Source of the DNA: Leishmania infantum JPCM5
Taxonomy: Eukaryota > Euglenozoa > Kinetoplastea > Trypanosomatida > Trypanosomatidae
DNA length: 64,000 bases
Direction: 5' to 3'
Assembly: GCF_000002875.2 (NCBI RefSeq)
Contig: NC_009393.2
Coordinates: forward strand, 252,001 to 316,000
How positions within the stretch are numbered: position 1 is the first letter of the stretch; each line of letters starts with the position of its first letter. This document shows positions 8,547-16,182 of this stretch, in pieces. A program made the translations under genes and the position numbers. Below the pieces are notes generated by a model. It made no database searches, was not told the DNA's origin, and saw only the letters and a program-made list of their open reading frames with translations.

Positions 8547-9467
8547 ATGTCAAGCAAGCTCATCAATGCTGTCTGCACCATGGCAACGCGCGAGTGCGTT
8601 GCTGAGCTTGCGCTGTTCCACCGAGCGCTCCGCACGCTTCATCCCACCCTACCCCTCTACCTCGGCTGCAGCAGCGAGGTCCGCGACGCCGCAGAAGCGG
8701 CCACCGACGCCACTTCGCAGCTGCGTGCTCTGTACGACGATGCGCATGTGCGGTGGGTACTGTGTCTCGACCAGTACGGCCCGGTCATCTCACGCGCGGA
8801 AATGGAGCGCCAACGCGGCGTGTGGTACCCCGCACGGCACACTGACTTCATGATGGAAAAGGCCAATCTGATGGAGCTAGCGTTGATGACGGCAGAGCCA
8901 AGCACGCCGACCGTGGCCTTCCTCGACTGCGATATTATTCTGCTTCGCGAACTGCCCTGCGTGCCGGCAGCCGCGGCTGTTGCCCTGTCGCCGCACTGGA
9001 TTCGCGAATCCGACGAGGCCATCTTCGGTGCCTTCAACGGCGGCTACGTTGTCGCGAGCACGCCGGAGGTGCTGTGGGAGTGGCGACAAGCTACACAGAC
9101 GTCACGGTACTTTGATCAGGCTTCGCTGGAGCACGTGGCGGCTGTCTTTGAGCGGCGCGCGCAGCTGCACCGACTGCCACCGCAGCACAACTACGGGTTC
9201 TGGCGTCTCCTCCAGTCGCGCTGCGGAAGTGTCGCCGAAGAGGCGAAGCGCTTTTCCATCGCCCCTGCGCCGTCACCGGGCAGCGAGCAGCAACCAGCGC
9301 CGATGGCCGTCCACTACGATGGGGCACCGCTTTGCTCTGTGCACACGCACTTTTTGATGCCCGACCCCCCGCGAGACGTTCGCCTGTTCAACGCCGTGCT
9401 GAAACGCTGGCTGGGGCGCTGCGCCGCCACAAACCCCATCTGCGCCGCGGTCCTCGCGCACTTCTGA
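8547..9467 (+). CDS. GT-A-fold glycosyltransferase-like protein
   Basis: The product has 306 residues. The pattern is that of a nucleotide-diphospho-sugar transferase: a first strand with INAVCTMATRECV, a WYPARHTDFMMEKANLMELAL helix, then FLDCDIILL with a D-x-D motif at residues 127-129 that would bind the metal and nucleotide sugar. FNGGYVVAST follows (like the FNAG-type segment of GT8-like enzymes), and a late AVHYDG...HTHFL segment offers His residues for metal binding. There is no obvious signal peptide or membrane anchor, which is unusual for a Golgi enzyme and may mean a cytosolic role. It is the last gene of the plus-strand block, and the DNA changes character 17 bases after its stop codon. 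Confidence 0.7.
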   Translation: MSSKLINAVCTMATRECVAELALFHRALRTLHPTLPLYLGCSSEVRDAAEAATDATSQLRALYDDAHVRWVLCLDQYGPVISRAEMERQRGVWYPARHTDFMMEKANLMELALMTAEPSTPTVAFLDCDIILLRELPCVPAAAAVALSPHWIRESDEAIFGAFNGGYVVASTPEVLWEWRQATQTSRYFDQASLEHVAAVFERRAQLHRLPPQHNYGFWRLLQSRCGSVAEEAKRFSIAPAPSPGSEQQPAPMAVHYDGAPLCSVHTHFLMPDPPRDVRLFNAVLKRWLGRCAATNPICAAVLAHF

Positions 9468-9483
9468 AGGGGGAAGCGACCTT

Positions 9484-10560
9484 CCCCCACCAAGCGAGGC
9501 GCCGCCGGGGGCCCCCAACGGCCACACGCGGAACGCCCCAGCGACGAGGGCACCACAACCACCCCCGCCGCGAACCCAACACCGGCAGCCCCAGCGCCCG
9601 CCGGCGGAGCGCCGCAAAAACCAACGCCAGCCGCCCCACCCACCGAGCGCGCCCAAAACCCTTTCAAAACCCCAGCCAGACCCCACCCCGCCCCTGGCCC
9701 CTCAGCCAGCGCCGCACGCCCCAGCCCCTAACCCAAACCAAACCCGCCGAAGGCCGCCGCAAAGGCATGCAAACACCACGCGGATAGAAAAGACGCGCCC
9801 CCCCCCCACCCCCGCAACACCCCCGGGGGACCCCACCGCCCGCACCGGCGGCGGAAAAACACGCCGACTTCCCCGCACCCTTTGCGCCTGGAAAACCCCC
9901 AAAAGAAGCGGCAGGGCGCTGGCGGGGCTATGACGCACCCGCCCCCACCAGGGCGAAGCTGGCGAGCCCTGCGAAAAAAGAACCAAAGGAGCCGACGCCG
10001 ACACGGAGCAAACCAGGGACCCGACAAACCCCAGCGCATCGCCAAACGCCCCCGAGAACAAGGGCACCTGACGCGCAACACAAACACACACACACACACA
10101 AAAAAAAAGGAAAAAATTGCAGCGACACATCGTGGCTTTCAAGTCGGCTATGGCGGTGGAAGCTGCCAAAATCCAACCAGCGCAGCGCCAGCCAGAAACC
10201 CACCAGCCCCCGCCAGACACCACGCACAACACAGAGCAAGCGAGAGAAGCAACAAGGGAACCAAAAAGCCCACAACACAAGGACCGACCGCCTCAGCACA
10301 GGCGCTTAGCGGCGAGCACGGCGCAGAGGCGCGGCATGGTCACTGCAGCAACCGCCACCACCAGCGCGCATTTCCTTTCGGCGAGACCCTGCCAACCCGT
10401 TTCCCCAAGCCACGCGCCCCCAACCAGAGCACGCACCCAAAAAGCCACACCGCAAATCCCACCAACATCGAATCAACAATCTCGACCAGAGGGCCCTCGC
10501 AGCGGAACATGAAATCAAAACCACGCCCCAAACCAAAATACTACATAATTCGCAAAAGCC
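9484..10560. other. T-depleted (A/C/G) zone of the strand-switch region
   Basis: The plus strand has no T at all from 9484 to 9661 (178 bases) and none from 10173 to 10292 (120 bases). By direct count 9481-9840 has 10 T in 360 bases. It includes a CA repeat joined to an A run (about 10082-10108). RNA read from the left-hand unit would be almost free of U here. Confidence 0.9.
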
Positions 10561-10743
10561 AACGGGAAAGGCTTTCGCTTTGGCCAGGATAGGAAAAAAA
10601 CACCGGGGCCATTACGTTTCCCCCCTTCGGGGCCCAGGGGGAAGACGCAGCCGCCAGCCCGGAAGAGGCCACGAAACCCCAAAAGCCACGCGCGCCGGCA
10701 AGACGCCGCCCCCGGCGCTTCCCCCCCACCGCCAAACGCCCCG

Positions 10744-10759
10744 CCCCCCCCCCCCCCCC
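10744..10759. repeat. C16 homopolymer
   Basis: Sixteen consecutive C on the plus strand, bounded by G on both sides. Confidence 0.9.
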
Positions 10760-11720
10760 GTTTGTTTTTGCCGCGCGGCGCCTTTCGGGGCAGAATCCCA
10801 TTCACACATACACCGCGCTGGCGGCGGCGCGGCGCCCGGAAGCGAAAACCAGACATTTTTCCACCCATGAAAACACCCCGCCCCGCCCGCTTTTTTTTCG
10901 GGACGCCCTCTTCCCAAAAAAAAAAAAGAAGGCCGCGCGCGGCAAGAAAAAAAAGGACCCCTGCCCTGGAAGCCGAAGCCGGCGCCTAGCCGCCTCAACC
11001 CCAAAGGCTGGGGCCCACAAAATCACATAAAAACCGCCTTTGGCAGCCCCCCGGACACCCGGCAAAAAAGCGCCGGTCCCGCCAAGGATTCACGCATTAA
11101 AAATCTTTCACATATTAGGGAATCATTCGGAAAACGCGGCCCGCCAATTGTTTTTCTTCCTTTTGCCCCGCCATGCTTTTGGCCACCCCCGCTGGCCGCA
11201 CAAAAGGCGCCCCGATGCACCGAAACGGCGGGGCCCCCTGGGCCGACAAAGAACGCACACGACACGAAGACACAAAAGCCGAACGGCCGTCGGCACGCCG
11301 GGCGCCTTTCCGAACCGGCGGTTTTCTTTGGGCGCGGCCGCCGGGGAGCAAAGGGGCCCCAGACCGCGGCACGCAAGGCCACGAAGGCGGCGGTGGCCGA
11401 AAAAAAAAACCCATCCCCGTAGCGGATGTTGCGGATATTTAACGGCGCATTTTTATCGCCTTTGGCGACGCCGCCGCGCGCTTTTCACGGAGTAGAAAAG
11501 AAAAAATTTTCCCAAAAGATACGAAAGGGCGTCCTTTTGGGGTGCCCTCCCCGCGCGCCCGTTTTGCATTTCGCCCTTGCGACAAGGCCCCGCCGGCGCC
11601 CGCCATTGTCACCGACAGCCCGCCACCGTTTTTCAAGAAAACGCCCCACCGCCATGGGCGATACAGGGGGAACGCGGAAGTAAAAAAGCCCGGCGCCGTT
11701 CAAATCTATAAAAAAAAGTT

Positions 11721-11737
11721 GGGGGGGGGGGGGGGGG
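11721..11737. repeat. G17 homopolymer
   Basis: Seventeen consecutive G, preceded by a run of A and TT and followed by CCCCGGG. The length is likely to be unstable or mis-called. Confidence 0.85.
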
Positions 11738-12599
11738 CCCCGGGAAGGCTGTTTTTCGCGACCGCAACCCCCGCCACCGCGTTCCCCGTGACCGCCCACC
11801 GGTTTTGATTTTTAAAACGTCATCAAAGGCATTTCGGTTCGAAAACGGCGAAACAAACGCCTCCTCTTCTTTGTTAAAGGTGGCGCCCTCCGGGGCGCGT
11901 TGGATAGTGTTGGCCTGGTTTTTCTCTTTGGGTAAATCTTCGCAAAAACTAGTGTTTTTGTTCCAAATTCTCACGCGGGGCACGGAGAAGACACACACCC
12001 CGAAGCCTAACCCCCCCCCGCGCGGGAAAGCAGGTGGGTCGCCGAAAGCTTCAGTAGGCGGAATAAAACCCGAAAACAAAGGCGCCAGCCAGCAACTTTC
12101 TGAAGAAGTGAAACCCCCGCGCCGCCCCTTTCAAAACCGCCAAAAGCAGACACGCCAAGGCCCTTTTCCAAAAAAACGTTTTCTTTGGCTTTTAAAAAAA
12201 GGGCCCGCACGCCGCGCCGCTTTCAGTAGGCAAAAGCGAAAAAAAAAAGCACAGGAAATAAGTTTCCGTAAAAAATTGCGGTGGCGCGTTTTCTGGCTGT
12301 TTCTGGCGCCGCTCCGAAACAATGGCTCATTGTTGGACTCGAAAAGAAATTTGCTTTCGGGCCTGTTTTGCTGTTGCAAAATTTTCTTTATAGTTCAATG
12401 GTGTTGCTTTGATGTTCATGGGGCTCCTGTTTCTGGGGCGCGATAAGGTCATCTTTGGCCGTCTGAAAGCTAAAAAAGACCCGGGCAAAAGCCCACGCCA
12501 TTTTTTTATTTGGCCTGCCTGATAGCTTCAATGTTTTGCAGCAATTTATCCAAAAACGCACAACTCGTTGAAACAACTTTCCGCAAACGAAGGGCCTGG

Positions 12600-14640
12600 T
12601 GATTTATTTTCTTACTCATCATGTGCTTTTTTTTTTTGCCTGGGGGAGCCCTTGCTTGGCGCTAGAGCTTTTCCTTGCCATGGCACTTTTGGGTATTTTT
12701 TGTAAAGTGGCCAACGTGTGCTTTTGCATTCTTTCCTGACTATCTTGGTTCCCAGGGTTTTCCCGTTTTTTTTTGGATAACGTTGGCTTGTCCCAATACA
12801 GGCGTGCTTCTCTCTACTCGCATCTCTTTTGATGTTTTTGCGGGACGCGGCGCATGTTTTCTCACCGCCGCCGTTGGAATCGTCTTGGTCAGAGTGGGTG
12901 GGGTTCTTTTCTTTTAGCTTCTGTTTCGATTTGCCATCGGCACTCGCTGCCGTCAGGTCGTTTTGTGGCGTGCTATTTTTTTGTGCACGCGGGCGTCCCC
13001 TTTGATCTTGTTACCTAAATTTCGTACTTTTTTCCCGCAAACTTTTTGCGTCCTCGGCCAGGTAGTTTTCCTTTCTTTCGCGTGCTTTTCTGTTTTGCTT
13101 TTGTGGCTTGTGCATGTCCGCTGTTTTCGCACTTTTTGCTCTAGTTGCTTTGGTGTTCATCATGCGTGTTGCTTCTTTTTGCGTTCTCTGCGCGTCTGGT
13201 TTTCGGTGCGCTGCCCCCTCCCGGGGGGCGCCCTTTTTGTTTCCCCCAAGCATCCGTGTGGTGTTTATAATTCTAATAGCCGCCGGGGGGGGGGGGGATG
13301 CGTTTGGGCATTTTTGTGACAGACGGGCGAAAACCAAAAAGGCCCAAAGCGCCACGCGTGGGCGCGGGGGGCAGCCCGGGGCCGGGCCTTGCATCTTCTC
13401 TGGCGAGGGGCCTGTTTGCATGCTGGTTGGTGTGGCCGTGGGCCCCCTTTTTCCGCCCGCATCAGCGCCTGGGCGCATTCCTTGGCGTTGTTTCCTTTGC
13501 GGACTCCTCACCGGTTGCTTTTTCGTTAAATTTGATCGGTTTCTGTAAAGCGATGCTGTGTTCAAGGAAACGGTGATTTCCCCATGCCGGGGTTTTGCGC
13601 AGCAAATTTTGGAGCAACCAAAGCTTTTTGTGCGTCTCTTTTAAAAACGGGGCTTGTTTTTTTCGTTTTGAATTTTTGCGGCGGCTTTGTGGCTATTTCC
13701 GGCTCGGGTCGGGACATTTGACGCCCAGAAAACATCGAAAACTAACGCCGCGGCTGGTGGCTTAACTTTCTGTTGGTGAAAAATGGGCTTGGGTGCTGGT
13801 AAGAGCGAGGCGGATGCAAACAGTTTGTACGCTTATCTTGATTTTTTCGGACTCTTTCAGGAATCGTAAACCAAGGCTTAAAAAATGGATTTTTCTCTCA
13901 TGCGCAGAACGCGTTGCAAATGATTTTTGGAAAGCCGCACCACCTCGGCAGTCTTGGCTGTGAAGAATTTTTTTTTGGGGGGGGGAATAAAAGGGCTTTT
14001 TTCGTCAGTGAATCAAGGATAGGCCGTGATAAAGCGGCGTTTGGTTCCGGGTTTTTAGTTACGGTGGCGGTTGTCTCTCCGCTTTCTTGTGCTGTGGGCC
14101 TCGTGCGTTTCGGTGGGTCGGTGATGGTGGGGTTCTGCCTTTTTGCTGGGGCGGGGCTTCGTTTTCTTTCGTTGCCGAAAACTGGGGGTGACTGCCTGGA
14201 AGGTGGCGTTTTTTATGGAATTGTGGGTGTTTTCTCGGAGCTGTTGCGCTCTTGGTGTTTCGAGGGTCAGAGGAGTCGGTTTGTATATATTGGTCTCTGG
14301 GGTTTGGTGGGGCGTCTTTCCCGGAAACGTGCGTGTCGTACGCGGGGCCTTCGGGGTTTTGTGTTTGGGACAATCCTCCGCAAGAGGAATGGGGGTTCTT
14401 GTTGGCCTTGTTCTCGGGGAGGCTTGCGTGACAAAAAGCGCCGTGCGTCGTTAGATGGGGGCGCCGTGGCGTCTTGACGCGTGGCCGCTTTTGGACAACG
14501 CTGGGCTGAAAGTCTGCGTGCGCCCGTTTCCGGCGAGGCGTGCGCGAAAAGGGGTGGGCGCAAGCATCGGGGTCCATGAAATTTTCGGGCGGCGACGCCA
14601 TGCCTTCCTCGCTGGATTGGCGAAAGCGGGCGATGGGGCC
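12600..14640. other. A-depleted (T/G-rich) zone of the strand-switch region
   Basis: This is the mirror of the left zone. By direct count 13081-13140 has 31 T and 2 A in 60 bases; 13163-13247 is 85 bases without an A; 14062-14177 has a single A in 116 bases. Homopolymers include G13 at 13285-13297 and T9G9 at 13968-13985. RNA read leftward from the minus-strand unit would again be U-poor. No gene is supported. Confidence 0.85.
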
Positions 14641-14660
14641 CGCCAAAAAAAGAGTACGGC

Positions 14661-14703
14661 ACTCAGGGTTCCCGAGTCATCACTGACCTCAGTACTAACT
14701 GAG
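14661..14703. other. Two tandem small hairpins at the edge of the skewed zone
   Basis: The first hairpin is 14661-14677 (ACTC-A-GGG, loop TT, CCC-GAGT). The second is a perfect six-base stem at 14688-14693 and 14698-14703 (CTCAGT/ACTGAG) with an ACTA loop. They sit where the composition returns to normal, just upstream of the tRNA genes. A role in ending transcription is possible but unproven. Confidence 0.55.
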
Positions 14704-14843
14704 CCTGTGAGTGCTTAACTTCACAAATCGGACGGAATATGGTGTTTTCACTCAAGTGTGGTCGTACTCAAAGTTTTGCGAAGGAGAGACTGGCGGGTCC
14801 GTTCACGACTTTGACTTCTCGTGTACGTCTAGATATTTGTAGC

Positions 14844-14915
14844 AGCACCGTAGCGCAGTGGAAGCGCGATGGGCTCATAACCCATAGGTCGTTGGATCGA
14901 AACCAATCGGTGCTA
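14844..14915 (+). tRNA. Initiator tRNA-Met (CAT)
   Basis: The 72-base cloverleaf is complete. The acceptor stem AGCACCG (14844-14850) pairs with CGGTGCT (14908-14914), with discriminator A at 14915. The D arm is GCGC/GCGC. The anticodon stem ATGGG/CCCAT encloses the loop CTCATAA with anticodon CAT. The T loop reads ATCGAAA. The A1:T72 pair, three G:C pairs closing the anticodon stem, and A at 54 and 60 instead of the usual T-loop bases are the hallmarks of eukaryotic initiator tRNA. A run of six T follows at 14919-14924. No intron. Confidence 0.95.
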
Positions 14916-14918
14916 TAC

Positions 14919-14924
14919 TTTTTT
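14919..14924 (+). terminator. Pol III T-run terminator of the initiator tRNA gene
   Basis: Six consecutive T begin 4 bases after the discriminator base, the usual Pol III stop signal. Confidence 0.8.
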
Positions 14925-14931
14925 GCGCCTT

Positions 14932-14948
14932 TACCGACCCTGTCGGTA
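14932..14948. other. Perfect 7-base hairpin between the two tRNA genes
   Basis: TACCGAC (14932-14938), loop CCT, GTCGGTA (14942-14948). It lies 8 bases after the T run of the first tRNA gene and 25 bases before the second tRNA gene. Confidence 0.6.
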
Positions 14949-14973
14949 TACAAAGCTCTGGATATTATCCCGA

Positions 14974-15056
14974 GGCAAGATGGTCGAGTGGTCTAAGACG
15001 TCACGTTCAGGTCGTGATCTCCCCTGGAGGCGTGGGTTCAAACCCCACTCTTGTCA
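14974..15056 (+). tRNA. tRNA-Leu (CAG)
   Basis: The 83-base cloverleaf has a long variable arm typical of class II tRNAs. Acceptor GGCAAGA (14974-14980) pairs with TCTTGTC (15049-15055, one G:T pair), with discriminator A at 15056. The D arm has GTC/GAC around GAGTGGTCTAA. The anticodon stem TCACG/CGTGA holds the loop TTCAGGT with anticodon CAG. The T arm is GTGGG TTCAAAC CCCAC. A short TTTT stop lies at 15060-15063. Confidence 0.95.
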
Positions 15057-15059
15057 CAC

Positions 15060-15063
15060 TTTT
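15060..15063 (+). terminator. Pol III T-run terminator of tRNA-Leu
   Basis: Four consecutive T begin 4 bases after the discriminator base, followed by a C run. This is near the minimum length for Pol III stop. Confidence 0.65.
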
Positions 15064-15150
15064 CCCCCATCCTGAACCAGGCGGAGGCAAGGGAAAGGCC
15101 CATTCGCGCGACGGCGTTGGTGCAGGCTTTGGTCGGGCGGGGAAAGGAAA

Positions 15151-15167
15151 GGGGTGGGTGGGTGGGG
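15151..15167 (+). promoter_or_regulatory. G-quadruplex motif near the tRNA genes
   Basis: Four runs of three to four G separated by single T (GGGG-T-GGG-T-GGG-T-GGGG) lie on the plus strand 95 bases past tRNA-Leu. A further G9-C-G5 stretch lies at 15197-15211. Single-base loops make this a very stable quadruplex type. Its effect here is inferred. Confidence 0.6.
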
Positions 15168-16182
15168 AATGCGTCGCGGGTGTTTTCGTGGTGTGTGGGG
15201 GGGGGCGGGGGTTCTCTTCCCTTCGGGCGCGGGTGCCCGCCCATGGGCGTTTTACGGACGCGTATGGGTTGACGAAAGCGGCGTGTCGCTGGTTGGCCCC
15301 TGAACGGGCGTCGTGGCGTGTTTGGTTGCATCTTTTCAACTCGATGCTTCCGAAGGCATCCGATAACATGCACGCGCTTGCGTGGCAAAGGAGCGACGCG
15401 ATCTCCCACGATGCCGTCATGAACGCCGGCTTGCCCGCACTTTGGAGAGACCAATGCGAAGAAAAAGGGACAGGGGAGGGGGAGAGGGAGAGGAGGCGCG
15501 TGCGGGAAGCGGAGGGCTGTCCTGCAGAGTGAGAGGGGGGTCGTCTGCCTTCCGCTGCTCCTTTCCGACGCCACACATTGGCTTGCGGTGAACACAGACA
15601 GGACCATGCTTTCTCGCCCTGCACACACGCATATTCTCTGACACCGTATGGCAACAACGGCATCACGACTATCACTGCACACACACACACACACACAGAG
15701 CAACGCCACAAAAACAGTACGTGAAGAGGGGGGGGGGAGAGAGAGGGGGAAACAGAGAAGGAACAGGTAAACGAAGGCAGAAGCAGAACGAGATAACTCG
15801 TCTCTCCTTTCCCTTTGCAGTTACTCTCTTTCCCCCGATCTTTCTCGTCCAACTCCAAAGGGATGCACCCGCAACACACCACGAGAGAGGGGGAGGGAGG
15901 GCGATGAAGCCAACTGAGGGAATCACCTTAGCGAGAAACGCAAAGACACGGAATAAAAGGATGGGGGAAAGGAAACAACACACGCACACACACACACAGA
16001 CACAGACACAGAGAGGCAGGCACCTATGTACATGCATAACCCAGCAAAACTTCATATGTTTTCTTTCTGTCCGTGCTGACGCAACAGAGGCACTACAAAC
16101 TCACGGTTGATATGATCCCGAAAATGGGGTCGCAACCCGCTTTGGCGCTTGTCAGGCCATTGCATGTGCGTTGCCATACCTC
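15168..16182. other. End of the strand-switch region / 3' flank of the first minus-strand gene
   Basis: No gene is seen. There are CA repeats at about 15678-15697 and 15978-16012 and purine-rich stretches around 15720-15760 and 15870-15900. Part of it should be the 3' UTR of the gene ending at 16183. Confidence 0.6.

Larger units (their letters stand above)
10560..12600. other. Homopolymer-mosaic zone where the base skew changes sign
   Basis: Runs of all four bases are packed together: C16 at 10744-10759, A12 at 10916-10927, A10 at 11400-11409, G17 at 11721-11737, and many runs of 5-8. The left part is still A/C-leaning; by about 12,300-12,600 the plus strand becomes T-rich. I see no gene, repeat family or tRNA in it. 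Confidence 0.75.
9468..16182. other. Convergent strand-switch region between two polycistronic units
   Basis: Genes before it lie on the plus strand and genes after it on the minus strand, so Pol II transcription from both sides should end here. In Leishmania such regions carry base J and often tRNA genes. About 5.2 kb of it (9484-14640) has a base composition unlike the rest of the window and no convincing protein gene; 14641-16182 returns to more normal composition and holds two tRNA genes. The long frames inside it are by-products of skewed composition. Confidence 0.85.

Noticed and set aside
9882..10592. Plus-strand frame of 236 codons in the strand-switch region
   Set aside because: All stop codons contain T, so a T-depleted strand has few stops by chance. 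The translation is low-complexity and resembles no protein.
11805..12446. Plus-strand frame of 213 codons
   Set aside because: It lies in the homopolymer mosaic, has random-looking Lys/Arg/Phe-rich content, and no family match or gene context.
13914..14477. Plus-strand frame of 187 codons and an overlapping minus-strand frame (14059-14646)
   Set aside because: Both come from A-depleted, T/G-rich DNA (A-depletion removes stops from the minus strand too); neither has domain-like features.
9484..14640. Left and right halves of the skewed zone as a large inverted repeat
   Set aside because: Comparing the outer ends by eye showed no complementary match; only the composition is mirrored.
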